Positions 10,638 through 22,710 of a DNA stretch of 64,000 nt are shown here, piece after piece. The position numbers and the translations under genes are program-made. Under the pieces are notes generated by a model that saw only the letters and a list, made by a program, of their open reading frames with translations, was not told where the DNA came from and did no database searches. The stretch comes from Rhytidiadelphus loreus. Taxonomy: Eukaryota; Streptophyta; Bryopsida; Hypnales; Hylocomiaceae. Every line of letters begins with the position of its first letter. Position 1 is the first letter of the stretch. Location: the NCBI GenBank assembly GCA_947034895.1, contig OX344764.1:43567348-43631347 (forward strand), read 5' to 3'.

Positions 10638-10837
10638 ATCTGACCGCGCGGTCTGAACTGTCCCCGAACAATCCACGACACCAAGTGGTGTCGAGGTCGG
10701 AATATCGCGGGATCAGACTGCGCAGTCCGAAGTGACCATGAATCAGAAAGGTGACGAGCGTAACGAGGACAATGGGAGCCTACCGATATGGAATGGGACA
10801 GAATTGCATCACTGGGATTCAGACCGCGCGGTCTGAA
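10638..10837. repeat. Three palindromic sites in intron 1 of the ParB/methyltransferase-like gene
   Basis: The sites are at 10638-10657 (left arm ATCTGACC), 10712-10731 (GACTGCGCAGTC core) and 10818-10837 (perfect TTCAGACCGCGCGGTCTGAA). The intron is 258 bp (10603-10860), so palindromes make up almost a quarter of it. The sequence between them is not repeated. Confidence 0.88.
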
Positions 10838-10860
10838 ATGCGTAGAGAAGTCGTGCATAC

Positions 10861-12597
10861 CTCATAGACCTTCGGGTCCTCCCCTTCAATGATGACCTTC
10901 GCGTTCTTCCGATGTTGTGTAGGCTTGCCTGCGTTTTCCCAGAGGTGGCGAACATGCATGAGTGTTGCCGGCAGGGACGACAGGTACGGGCCCGCGACGT
11001 TTCCGTCGTTGCACTTGGAGGACAACGCGTGGAGGTGGTCCTTGTTCTGGGACCACACGATTTCGCACGTCCACCTGTGTATTTTGGCGACGACCTTCTC
11101 ATCGTCGACGGTTGTGTTCCCGGAGATGATGTCCTTGGCGGCCATCCAGGTGTGCTGCCCATTGATGATGAGCAGCGGCCGCGCCTTCCAGGTGTGCTGC
11201 CCGTTGATGATGAGCAGCGGCCGCGCCTTCCAGCAATCCGCCCAGCATGTCGGTCTGGTGCGCATGTCCGGCATGACGGTGAGGATTTGCTTGACGTAGT
11301 TCACCTTCACCATCCTGTCCAGGACTGCCAAGACGCCGTCATTCTCGAGGGGCTTCACGATGATTCCCGACTCCTCCTGGGCATTCACCATGTCGGCCAC
11401 GTCCAACTCGAAGTACTGTCCCCGACCGAATATGTACATGTACGAGGACAGTTCCTTGAACACCTTATTGGCCGCCGCTTCGGCCTTGAGGCACGTCCGC
11501 GTTTCCAACTCGACGCTGCGTCGCGGATTGCGCTTGTACTCCGTGGGCACGGACACGCTAGCCGGGACGGCGTCGGCATCGAAGGGCACGGTTTGTGGAT
11601 TCTTGGTCCACTTCTCGTTCACCTTCTTGATCGCAATCTTCTGCGCCTCTTCCTCGGACACCTCTGCCGGTTCCGTGTTGGCCTCGTGGGTCGATGAGCT
11701 GGGGGTGCCATGCGATTCCTCGGCCACGCGTCTCGTCCGGACCCAGCGCCCCGCATCTTCTTCCGAGGATGCTTGCGTCGCCACGGGCGGGCCCGCTCTC
11801 TTCCGTTTCATGGCCTTCTGTTTAGACCGAGAAGTCGGCGCTGTGGTGGCTCGGCCTGTCGACTGAGTCGCCTGTGGCGGTCGTTGGATGGGTCCACGCG
11901 CTGGTGGGAGTGGGTCGGTACGCTTGGACGCTCCAGCAAGGGCCGACGCAAGGGGGGGCCGGCTGCGCGTTCCCGCTCCCGACGCCTTGGCGACATTCTT
12001 GGCGGACCCCTCTGGCGAAGCCATTGGTCCACTTCCTTCACCCTGGCAGACGTTCAAGGGCGACATACTCAGTGATTTGTTGTGAATGGCAAACGCTTTG
12101 GCGACGTACGAGTTGGCTACCTTTCTGGTCTCGTGGAAGTCACTAGAGACGGCTTCGCAGTGCGATTGGGTTTCGGCCATCAAGAGTTGATATGCACGAG
12201 GGACGGACGCGTAATTCTTCATGAGGCGTTTGCTACAGAAGGTCATCTCATTTTCTACACGGATGGCGATGACTCCGAATGCATTATTACTGGCATTGAC
12301 CACGTCGACGAGAATGGCCTCCCTCATCACATGGACATTCACGAGTACCAAAGTAGAGAAGGATTTCCATCGGGGATCCCCCGTCTTCGTGAATCCCAGC
12401 TCCAGATTGAAGATGGGGGAGCCCATCAGGAAATTCAGTTCGATCGTCCACAATGACTTGGATGCGACGAACTCCAAGGGGAATTTCTTTTCGATGTGCA
12501 GCTTCCAGGACTCGTGGATTCGGTCAGGCGAGATGGGCCTCAAGTAGCCCGCAAGCGGCAGACTGCTCTCCAGGAATGACTCCATGCCACTGTCCAC
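10861..12597 (-). CDS. Exon 1: N-terminal region and ParB-like block
   Basis: The exon codes for 579 aa starting MDSGMESFLESS. Residues 1-165 are a globular unknown region, and 190-330 are basic and low-complexity (Pro/Ser/Arg/Lys). From about residue 390, SGIIVKPLENDGVLAVLDRM begins a conserved-looking domain leading to LLIINGQHTWMAAKDI. The Gly-Gln-His signature and the hydrophobic strand before it resemble ParB/DGQHR-type domains. The core block is tandemly duplicated: 42 bp at 11146-11187 repeat at 11188-11229, giving 14 residues twice. The exon ends at 10861 with GAG|GTATGC. The start was chosen because it is the first Met after the palindrome at 12612-12631 and no other acceptor was found upstream. 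Confidence 0.6.
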
Positions 12598-12611
12598 AAG
12601 CAGTACTTCAA

Positions 12612-14125
12612 ATCAGACCGCGCGGTCTAAATTGGACGACTCAGGAGATTGCTACACGCCCAGCATGCAGTGGTCATGCGATGCACTAACGAGTTGAGGA
12701 TTCATTTCCTACGGTCGTTGACGATCTATTGCATTCTAGCGTACTTCTGATAGGACGATACTCCTTCATGCTATGCTGAGTCCATGGCGTGGTTTTGACC
12801 GCGCGGTCTAAACCAGGGACACGATTCATAGCCTAGACAGACCAGGCTAGCATGACGGTATTTCTACAATGACTGCTGCTCGAGGTTTTGACCGCGCGGT
12901 CTAAAACGCCTTCCCTTTCTATTCGGCTGATGACGATGCTCCTCGCTACGGGACCCTGCGAACGACATTATTTTCGTCTCGCCCATCACCTGGAACTGTC
13001 CTTCATCTATTAGATCGGACCGCGCGGTCTGATCCTGTCATTCCTAAGTCTACCCCGTATGCGGCGATAATTAACAGATACTGATCGCAGGGTCGACAAC
13101 CATTACTTCTGTTATCTTGGGCAGGGATTGGCGTAGGTCCTTTATTCGTCATCCGTCGGGGATCTGACCGCGCGGTCTGATTTACTCCTTCCCTGCCTAC
13201 TTTGGAGGCTCTGCACAATGCTACCAGCCATCGTGGCGTCTAGTTCCTTTTACTCTATTTCCAATCACTCATGAATCGATCCTATAATACTAAAAGTATT
13301 AGGTTTTGACCACGCTGTGTGATCCATGTGTGATGCTTATTCATGGTGCGTGATTAGATGAACATGCACAGGCCCTCTATTTGTGATGCATCTTTGTATA
13401 TGGTTTAGACCACGCGGTCTGAATCTGCCAACATTCGGTTATTACTTAGACGTGCCCACTGATATAGTGCATCCCCCCCGGCTGGGTTACTAGTTGGCAT
13501 GACAATGAGTCTAAATTATTGAAGGTGTCGACAATGGATCTGTCATGACAACACGACATGAACGCATTTACCACTAAGGATATCTTCTGGCCGCTCGGTC
13601 TGGTCGGTCCGTTCCCTTCTATTTTATGGCCGGGGGACCAGTTTAGACCGCGCAGTCTGAACCAGTATCTAGAGAAACGTGGACTAATTGGATCAGTAAT
13701 TCGTCCTTGACATTCTGTAGACGTTTTATCACTTTTGACCGCACGGTCTAATCCTATATCTAGAATATCGTGACATAATTTGATCAGTAGTTCGTCCAGA
13801 ACATTTTAGGAGCGGTGCATCACTTCAGACCGCGCGATCTGAACCTGTATATATACTAACTTGACAATGTCGATCGGCAATTAGTCCAGGTCATTTTGGG
13901 GACAGTTCATTACTTCAGACCGCGCGGTCTGAAACTACTTCAACTTGATTGATATGAAGTTGGATAGGTCTAGAATTCGTCCAACATTTTGAGGAAATTG
14001 CATCAAGAATTCACTTCAGACCGCGCGGTCTGAAACTATTTTACCTAATGCTCTCAGAAATTTCTACGTCGACAACTCCGGGCCATTTCAGGGACGCCGG
14101 AACACTTCAGACCGCGCGGTCTGAA
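12612..14125. repeat. Array of 14 palindromic sites upstream of the minus-strand gene
   Basis: The 20-bp sites start at 12612, 12793, 12886, 13014, 13162, 13304, 13404, 13585, 13642, 13733, 13824, 13914, 14015 and 14106. The last six are spaced 91, 91, 90, 101 and 91 bp apart. Their spacers share only a weak remnant (gatcagtaattcgtcc-like), so the array looks like an old tandem repeat in which the palindrome alone has been kept. The sites at 13304 and 13585 are strongly decayed; 13914, 14015 and 14106 are perfect. The first site lies 15 bp before the ATG at 12597. There is no ORF of note; this could be a promoter/enhancer or a transposon subterminal region. Confidence 0.88.
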
Positions 14126-14169
14126 ACATGGCTGGGGCCACATACACTGCACGGTTATAGGTGCCTCTT

Positions 14170-15140
14170 CTAAATTTCCGCAACATTCACAACTGAGAAT
14201 AGATTTTGCAGACAGCTTACCTCAATTGTGCAGTTCAGATTGTTGTGGATGTCGTGACTCCAATGAAAGCAGCAACACGACAATGTTCGAATGCCACTGA
14301 TCGCCAATGAAACCAGATTCTCAGCAATTCGATGACGCCAAGGACTGTAGATTTTTAACAATTCGTCAATGGTACAAACAAACAAATGAATGAATGCAAG
14401 CACGAGAACACAAACAATGAAATCACGAGAACACAAACCCATACAATGCCTACCATGATAGAATACTAAACTCTGAAAACACAAAAAGCACACAGAAAGC
14501 CAAGCACACGAAAGCTCAAAATTCTGGAACGATTGGGTCTACTTCTACGGTGCCATAGAAAGCCAGGCACACGGAAAGCCAGAAGATCAGCCAGGCACAC
14601 GAAAGATCAGCCAAGCACACAAGAAGATCAGCCAAGCACACGGAAAGTCAAAAAAAAGGTCCACAAGCATACCTGCGCAGCTCCAGCAGAAGAACACCGC
14701 CCCAGCAGAAAAACAACGCTCCAGCTAGCCGAACGCTCCGCCGATCAGTCAAGAAAGCCGCCGATTGGAACGCTCCGCCGATCAGTCAAACCAGTCTCCT
14801 CCACAACATACAAAACCAACGACAGAAATGACGAACAAGCAAGACAGAGGAAGGAGGAACAACAGAAATGCTAAACAACAAAAAGAACGCACACGAAAAG
14901 GAGTAACAGCGACAACAATTGACGAAACGCGGAGCAACAGTGAGGAACGCGAAGAAAACAAAAGACTCCAGCGAAACCCTGGCCGACGGAGAAGACGACC
15001 GACCGAGCCTCCCAAATACCGAACCTGCATCGAGCCTCCAAGCTGGTACGGAGCTCCTCCGAGCCTGCACGCGCATCCCGAAGCAGTCCCGAGCCTCCCA
15101 CGAACCTGCGCACACCACACGAAGCTGCCCCAAAGTAATC
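14170..15140. repeat. Purine-rich low-complexity DNA with short tandem repeats
   Basis: From about 14490 to 14650 a unit near 20 bp (agccaagcacacgaaagatc-like) is repeated several times. Around 14720-14790 a segment containing cgctccgccgatcagtca occurs twice, and from 15000 to 15125 the motif gagcctcc recurs. ORFs on both strands translate as Lys/Arg/Thr/Gln-rich or Ser/Leu-rich low-complexity protein and reflect the repeats. I see no gene. Confidence 0.6.
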
Positions 15141-15199
15141 ATGTTTAATGGTCAGTTTAGGGTTAAAACAGTGGGACTTAAAAGCGAGCTTAGAAGGGA

Positions 15200-18090
15200 C
15201 CAATGAAGGGCGGCTCTGCCTTTTTCATAGGCTTTCGTGGTCCGGAAAAAAAAAAGGGAGCTCTTTACAAAAAGAGAAATACATGTGCAACCTAACACAA
15301 GTAGTTTCGTATTTTTCTAAGCGTTTGTTAATTACTTATAAATTTGCAAAGATGGAAGATATAAGCAAGTACTCGTGGACATAGGTCTCCCAAAATACGT
15401 CCACTTGCAACTTGTACAGAAATGTGAGGAAATCAATGACAATGATTCACTCCTTCAATACAAAAATAATTTTTCCTCCAGGCGATGAATTCAATTGATA
15501 AAGCTCAGTGCTCCGTTGAAGAATCACCCCATCTCTATTTTGCACTTAAAAATAGGGGTGGTTTGAAGAAAAGGAGTGCTCTTAGAACACACATTGTCGA
15601 CCTTAAATCAACCCTAGTTTTTTCAATCAATTCACCCAAAAGCCCATTTTCCTAAATTCAAGGAAGTTGTACAATATTAAAGAAGCTCTAGGATATTGGA
15701 GGCACGTTTCTATGAATCCTCAATCCTAGAAAATAAAGATTTGGGATGGGCATGGAAAAAAATTAGGAACATGAAAATCATAATCAATCATTTCCAAAAT
15801 TGGATTTCGAATGCTAAAATGAACTTCCAAAATATTTGGATCATTTGCACTTGGCACTGATGGACAAACATGAAAGGGACTGGCAACATACTCAAAATAG
15901 GCCATATGTACATTAACTCTTATTCAAATCTCACAACTCACATGCACTCGTGCACTGCCTACAAATTAAATCAACGATTACAACATGTATATTATGCTTA
16001 GTTCTAGAAGGGGGAAGAATTTGCTTAATTGGAGAGGATTAGGAGTTCTACTTATTCTTAATCAATCATTTAAAATGTACTTCAGAAGATCGAGGTATTT
16101 ACCAACTCACACAGGAAATCTTCAACCAAAATACAAAAAATACAAAAGGCATAAGGGTTGCTTTGTAACCTCATAAATGTCCACAATAAACTTATGCATC
16201 GGTATTTATGTAGCATAAATTGTAAAGGGTCATTTAAGGCATTGATTTTTGAGAATTAAGGAAAGCAACTCAAACTCTAGCAAGGCTCTAGAAGCAAACA
16301 TGATTTAGAGGTACATTTCAATGTACCCGTTTTAGAAGGGGTTTTGTTTTGATGACCATTTTTTGTGAACTTCAAGAATTTGTAACTAATTTTACAAAGC
16401 TTGAAAAAATAGGAAGTGACTTCGGTTAGATGTCTATTCTACTTGTCTGTTGAGGGAAATTTACTACAAAATATTTAAAAATGTTTCACTTCCCAAATTT
16501 CAATTTTAGCCTTGAATTGGTTGATTTGTGAACCTCCTACCTCATTTATAGCAATTTGTACCGTTGGATGAGTTTCATATTTTGTTAGGTTGAAGAATCT
16601 CCCTTATGGAAACACCTTGTACGGTTTGATATAAGACTGCATCTTTGCAATGGACACAAAATTCAGTTTCTAGAAAAACTAGGCCCGCCCCTCAAATCAA
16701 CCACGGTCACTAAAGGGTTAACTTCCTTAGTGACCAAAACGTGGTCACTTTGATTTCTAAAGTACTTATTCAATTATTTGCAATATTCAAATGATATGGC
16801 ACTTCTAGGGATCCTTCGGAGAATCAAATTCATTTGGTCATCTTTCGGTACAATTGGATGTACATAACTAGCTTTTATGTAAAAAGAAAATCCCAAACTT
16901 TGAGTGTTTGGGTACTTACCCCGATAAAGCAACAGGTTGGGGGATTTGGTCAATGAAAGCATATATTACACCACTGACTTGTCCATCCGCCAACTAATGC
17001 TTGGCGCTAGCAGGGTTAGAGCTTCATTTCCTCCATGTATTGTATAATCCCATTTAATGGTCAAGCAACCACGTTATAATCACTTCAGGGTCTGCGATAA
17101 AAAGAACACAAAATGCGACCGTGAAGAATTGGTACTCAATCCTGTTCATAAATAGTTACATATTTTTCCACTCATAACACACCATTCTAAAACGAAAAAA
17201 AAAGAATTTAGAATTTTGCAACTATCATATTTCTTGTGAACTAAATCCAAAAATACTTGATATATAATTTGAAAACACAATACTGGGTACTTAGAAATAT
17301 AATGAACTTACTAGGATGGTTTATTAAATTTGGGATTTTGTTATCTTGATTTGTTTGTTTGAATTATTGTATTTCGTTGTTGCTATTCTAGAAGTGGAGG
17401 TATTTTAATCTAGATCAATGTACCAACTCTTCTCAATTTCCAACATCTGAAACTGTGTCCGAAATTGTACCTGGCCAAGTTGTTGTTCCTCCTACACTTC
17501 ACAACAATTATGTGAGTCTATTTGGGATATCAAAGAATGCAACATGGCTTGCTCTCTAAACTTGTCACCATTCTTTCATTTATGAAAATTGAAACTTACA
17601 CAATTCTATTAATGTACCATGATGCACAAATTAATTTCTTCTCTTCTTCGATTTTATTCACCATTGCATTCATATCTCCTATTTTTTTTAAATCAAGAGA
17701 TTTTCCAATACCCTATTTGATATATAATCCTATTTCAAGAATGAAATGTAGGCTGAAGTAGACATTTGAATCATATTTGATATTTGATATTAATTTCTTC
17801 ACTTAGTCTATCTTTTGAAGATGGAACAATAATTTCAAATCGTCACAGACTTAGACTCTTACATTAACAAATTCTACACACAATGAGATTCCATCATAGA
17901 AAAGAAAAAATTGCAATTTATATCACACCTTGACGATTTGAAAAATGGATCTATACTAACTAAGACCTTATAGGGGTTCATGACATTGTTAGTAGCTCAA
18001 ATATTATTGACACCTAGGAATTTTGAATATTGTGCTTTTATGTGAACGCTAAACAATTGATTTATAACCATGATATTTTAAATAGCACAT
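15200..18090. other. AT-rich noncoding DNA
   Basis: About 2.9 kb of AT-rich sequence with only short ORFs and no recognisable protein. The part from about 16340 to 16560 is a diverged relative of the repeat at 30690-30900: both contain 'cttcaa.aattt' and 'gatg.c.attc.a.ttgtct' with the same spacing. A small hairpin lies at about 16708-16740 (ggtcactaa...ttagtgacc). Otherwise I see nothing. Confidence 0.5.
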
Positions 18091-18600
18091 ACGACAATAA
18101 ACCAAAAATTTTCTTTCAAATTTTGAACAAGCTCAGTTATACGCTCATTAAGACAAACGTACAAATACCTTCCATCAGCCCTAAGAAGATCCATGCTACT
18201 ACAAAATAGTGACCAACAAAAATGAAATTTGCTTCACCTAAGCTATTTCTACATATAATGAATTATTTGTTATGAACAAATTTTTGTTTCGAAAATCTCA
18301 ACAAGTCTACAGACTTACAAATCAAGACGGAAGTATTGATACCCTTTCATTGACTTGGAGAAGATCCATGATGCTATAAGACAATGTTCAACGAAAATAA
18401 AATTCAATGTGATAAAGATCATTAGATATAAAAATAATTATTATCAACCATGTTTTTTTTCTAAAATCGAAACAAGTCTAACAACAATGCATTAAGAGAA
18501 AATTATTAGTACCCTCCCATCAACCATTCAATCCTAAGAGGACCCTTGTTGCTATAAGATCGTAATCAATCATTATTCTATATGAACTTATTTCCATCTC
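18090..18600. repeat. Diverged tandem repeat, period about 170 bp
   Basis: Two and a half units are visible, starting near 18170, 18346 and 18516. Each runs from 'ccttccatca...gatccatg.tgctataa' through 'aacaagtct' to 'tattgataccc', with many substitutions. It lies in AT-rich DNA and codes for nothing. Its age suggests a satellite remnant. Confidence 0.55.
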
Positions 18601-21030
18601 CATTCATCTTTCACATCAATTGAGTTCATGATTGTTATAATTTCTACTTCTAATATTTTAAGAAACATTGGAAATTTTGATTTTCATTTGAATTCTACAA
18701 AACCACGGTAATAGGTTCACGGCAATAGGTCTATAGTAATAGATACGATAATCCACTAAAAATAGAAGATTTTGATCAAAAATTTCAGATGGATTTTTAT
18801 TTTTAGCAATATTCTTAATTTTTTAGTACTTCTTTAAATTTTTGAACTTAACGCTCGCACAATCTTGCTCACCGCTTGAAATCTCATCATGCTCGTAGGC
18901 TCACAAACTAGCACCGCTGACTTTGGCAATTTTTTCAATTTCGACCGGGTAGTCTAAAATGTTCAAATGTCCTAGATTCGCACCTAGATTTCTTAGAACT
19001 TCATCATTTTTAAATGTCTGAAATCTACATGAGTCATAGATGGCACTTCTGTAGTTCAAAATACACCGCTTGAAATCTATAGAGATCCTAGATTTCTGAA
19101 ATCTATATAAATTCAAGATTGTTGAAATCTATACCTGTCCTAGATGTCACTTTTGTGGTTCGAACTAGGTACTTTGAAAATGGTACACAAAATATGGATA
19201 ATGTGTACAGCATTAAAAAAATGGTATGTGCAAAAATTCAGACCTAAATTTTTTATTCTCTAAGAGTTATGCACGGTCAAAGAGGGTTGAAAAATGCAAG
19301 AAAATAGACAGTTTGAAATTTAATTCTTAAGAAACAGTAAAAAAATTCAAAAAATTCAAAAAAAAATCTATTTTTTCTAACTTATAGATACTCCTTTTCA
19401 CCAATTTTCACTATTGGAAAAATAAAATTGTGTTCTCTACACTTGCGCAAAGGTAGTGCACTTTGAGCACATGTGGCAGATGGAAAATTATCTATTTTTA
19501 GAAAATCTTTGGTAAGGTTGTGTAACTCTAGTAGAAGTTCTAGTATACCAATTTTGAGCTTCAAATTCGTATTTTTGGGTGGAAAATAGTGCTAAAACCC
19601 TTCAAAATGGCCACGGTAGACATCCAATCGGGGGCAATTTAAAAATAGTAGAATAACTATAAAAAAAAGCCTTAAAAAGTACTCAACATCTGAAACTACC
19701 ACATGTACCTTCATTTCAAGTTTCATAGAAGATGGACACACGATGCAAAAGTTATGAGCAAAAAAACAGCTATCTAAGGTCCAGGGGACCAAAAAAACGT
19801 GAAGTGTTTCTTGCAATCACCCTATATCAAAAATCTTGTTCATTTTGCTTCTAATTATGTGAAAATGAAACAATTGATTCATAACCATGACATTTCGAAT
19901 AGCATATATACTACCCAAAAAAAAAAAAAAAAATAGGTACACCTAAGGTCAATCACTCAATGATCAAACTCAATTGTCATTTAAAAAATCATGGCTTTTT
20001 AAATGATTCTCACACATATGAACTTGATCATGTATCTCATAGCAAGATGTCTCATCCGATGCTTTTTAAATGCAAGTTTCTTGCTCACCTTTGTGCGTGA
20101 AGTTCAGAGCTTACTGTACCTTCTCTAAAGCTCACTCACAACTTGAGAAACTAAGTGTTATATTTCAGACTTATGAAGTTGAAGTTTTCCCGGAGTTGCA
20201 AGTGAACTCCAGCATTATCTAACTTGGATTATTTACAAATTCAATGTAACATGACTGTTCCAATACTACAAAATGATTGAGAGTTTCACTCTATGATGAG
20301 TTCCATGGAAACGAGATATAACAAAGAAGCATAATTATATGAAATATACAACATAAAATGTGTTGAATTTCCAATGAAAAAGTAGACATTTATTCTATGA
20401 GATATCCTAGTAAGTGGAAAATATAGATGTAGAGCATTTGCGGCCCGCCCAACTATGGCTTGAGAAGATCGGTGCTAATATGCTCACATTTGTTGAAGTT
20501 GCCATTTCTTTGTATTCGTATATAATTAGACCAATTCATTGAGAGGCTTGTTGAAACACACCATCTGTAAGTCCAATACTATTGTTGAAGAAAAGGTAGA
20601 ATTATTTGAAAATTCTAAAGCTTAAAGAAACTCAGGATTCAACGTTGCTGAATGAATGACTGTGTGTAGTTAGAGGCTTGTTTTTTTGGATCATTCGGAG
20701 GCAACCCATTCTAAGTATTGAAATATGAGAGCCACCCCCCCTAGGTAGTTGAAACCCCGGATGCAAATATAGACCACTATAACAAATCTTATATTCATAA
20801 AGTCCTAAAATAACTGACATTGGAAGGATCTGGATTGGAAGCCAGAAGTGAAAAACCAAGCAGTATAGATGATTGCCATGAGTAGGAATTCACAGCATAC
20901 ATCTTTCGTTCTAGGAAAACAAGAAACTATGAACGGAATATGAAGCAATATAACAAGGGCAATGTCTTTTTTCTATAAAACCTGTTCCCCATGCAATGCT
21001 ACTCAGCAAGAGCTGATTCCTCATAGATAC
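18600..21030. other. AT-rich noncoding DNA
   Basis: No ORF here has recognisable features. At 18939-18958 a sequence (TTTCGACCGGGTAGTCTAAA) looks like a decayed relative of the 20-bp palindrome, but it could be chance. Poly(A) occurs at 19916-19932. The rest is unremarkable. Confidence 0.45.
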
Positions 21031-21290
21031 AGTGAGCCCGCAAAAAAGTGCGATCAGCGGTTGCGACGTCGAGCCCCGCGAGGTTGAGGCGAGAGGTTTG
21101 CCAGATTCACTTGTGCTTGATTCAGCCGAGCCCGCACTTGCTCAAAAATATCTAGGTCGACATGAACGGCTTGCGACTCTTTGTGGAGATGTTCGGTTCC
21201 GTGCTCATCATCCTGAGAGAGTAGTGGTGGAAACACGTATTCCAATGAGTCAATATTGGTATCAGGTACTTGGCAATTGAACCTCGATGA
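21030..21290. other. GC-rich island, possible exon of an unknown gene
   Basis: A short GC-rich segment sits in AT-rich surroundings and is open on both strands: 21032-21280 plus, and 21054-21245 minus. The minus reading has an amphipathic stretch (HVDLDIFEQVRARLNQAQVN) that could be a coiled coil or a helix-turn-helix remnant. Without homology I cannot choose the strand, so treat it as a candidate exon only. Confidence 0.25.
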
Positions 21291-22270
21291 ATTTAGAACA
21301 TTCGTTTACCAACTTAACCGACATCATTGCATATCATGGATGACTTCTTCCCAAGTGGGTGAAGATTGTTGTGTCCCTTCCAAAGTTTGACATGGATTTG
21401 AGAGTGGAGTCCCTTCGATGACAAAGTAGCATTGGACATATTAATCTTTGTCTATCTCCTAGTAGATGCTATTCGTAGGTAGGGACGAGCATTTACTACT
21501 AACCTGAATGAGTTGTAGTAATAAGGAACCATTCTCGGAGGTTGATAGCTTGTTGGCATCGTCGAATTCTTCCATGAGAGCTCTGTATGTCACGCCGCAG
21601 CCCCCAGTTGAGCATGATTAGGACGAAAGAAATTCTAGAGTGAAGAACATGATTGCATGGTACAAACCCACTGTACTACTTGTTGCTCCAAATGGGGTCT
21701 GACATGATTGACATGGAGTGGTCACCTGAGGTTCTTGCAGTCCTTGCCATGGCGGATGTGGACATACTCCTCCATCATGACCCACACATCCCGAATCGCT
21801 GCATCAAATAGTGCACCCCATGCCACTTCCATTGTGTTTTGCAACGCACACATCACTTGACCTACAGAAAGGAAGCCATCAATGTTGTCCGAAGTGGTAT
21901 TCACGAGCGCGCCATTTAAAAAATAAATGATTTGAATTGAATGCAGCATACAAATGCACGAAGCCCAACATGGTCCATATAGCACTCACCCATCTTGCTG
22001 TCTTGGAACAACCCCTTGGATGTATCACAGTGAGAATAATGGGCAAAGCAGTACAGTTTGTATCCTTGCCAGAAATCTTGAGCTCTGTTTGGGAAATCAT
22101 TCCAATTGGAATTCGCAAAGATTGATGTCAGCAGTAATGGTCATTTCCAGAATACATGGGCAAGCATACGAGCATCAGATTCTACTTTAATTTCGTGAAA
22201 ATGGCGGGTTTTTGTGGACCATTTCCGAAGACTGCATTTCGAAGTGTCCGGCTTCCTGAGTGACTTGTAC
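21291..22270. other. Noncoding or degenerate sequence
   Basis: Short overlapping ORFs occur on the minus strand at 22118-21722 in two frames, with Cys/Trp/Met-rich translations. They may be the remains of a broken gene, but no family is recognisable. No repeat or regulatory site is evident. Confidence 0.3.
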
Positions 22271-22274
22271 CGAG

Positions 22275-22710
22275 TTCAAACCGCGCGGTTTGAACTGTGG
22301 AGGTTGCGTCATTGAAATTTTCTGATGTTGGACAGTTTTCTCAAATCTTCGACAGTTGGCGTGAAGCGACGAAGGGAAGGTCACTATCGTCATGGAATCC
22401 CGCAGTCTCGGACTCCAGACCGCGCGGTCTGAAGTCTGTGAGTCCCGTTCGTGTCAATTTTAGTTTTCGGACTTCTAGGAAGCATGTCATCTCGTTTTCC
22501 TAAATCTAGGACTATGGGAGAATCGTAAAAGTGACTGACAGGCCCTACAGCGTCTTGGATTTCCTAAGTCGTGGACTTCGACGAACTTCAGACCGCGCGG
22601 TCTGAAATGTGACAGTCCCGTCCGTGTGAATTGTAACTTTCTTCCATCCACTTGTGATCCAGTTTTCCGAAATCTAGGACAGTTGTGGATTTCGGACCGC
22701 GCGGTCTGAT
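22275..22710. repeat. Cluster of four palindromic sites
   Basis: The sites are at 22275-22294, 22414-22433, 22587-22606 and 22691-22710, spaced 139, 173 and 104 bp. The first reads TTCAAACCGCGCGGTTTGAA: both arms carry the matching change, so symmetry is kept. The second and fourth vary in the outer bases only. The flanks share 'gtgagtcccgttcgtgt' and 'gtgacagtcccgtccgtgt' after sites two and three, hinting at an old tandem unit. Confidence 0.88.

Larger units (their letters stand above)
6226..12597 (-). pseudogene. Four-exon ParB-like / N6-N4 DNA methyltransferase-like / coiled-coil gene, decayed
   Basis: Four exons can be placed by GT...AG boundaries, all phase 0: 12597-10861, 10602-9226, 9118-6942 and 6540-6226. 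The product would be about 1,870 aa. Domain order is an unknown N-terminus, a basic Ser/Pro/Ala-rich linker, a ParB-like block around IINGQHTW, a methyltransferase-like domain spanning the exon 2-3 junction, an Asp/Glu tract, a proline-rich region, a long charged coiled coil and an Ala/Thr/Pro tail. The reading frame is broken by TAG at 9604, 8660, 8324 and 8243, a frameshift near 8036-8060 and TGA at 7857. The long open stretches between lesions show that decay is recent. Palindromic sites lie 15 bp upstream of the start, in intron 1 and within exon 3. The architecture recalls phage ParB-methylase fusions, but that is inferred from pattern only. Confidence 0.6.
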
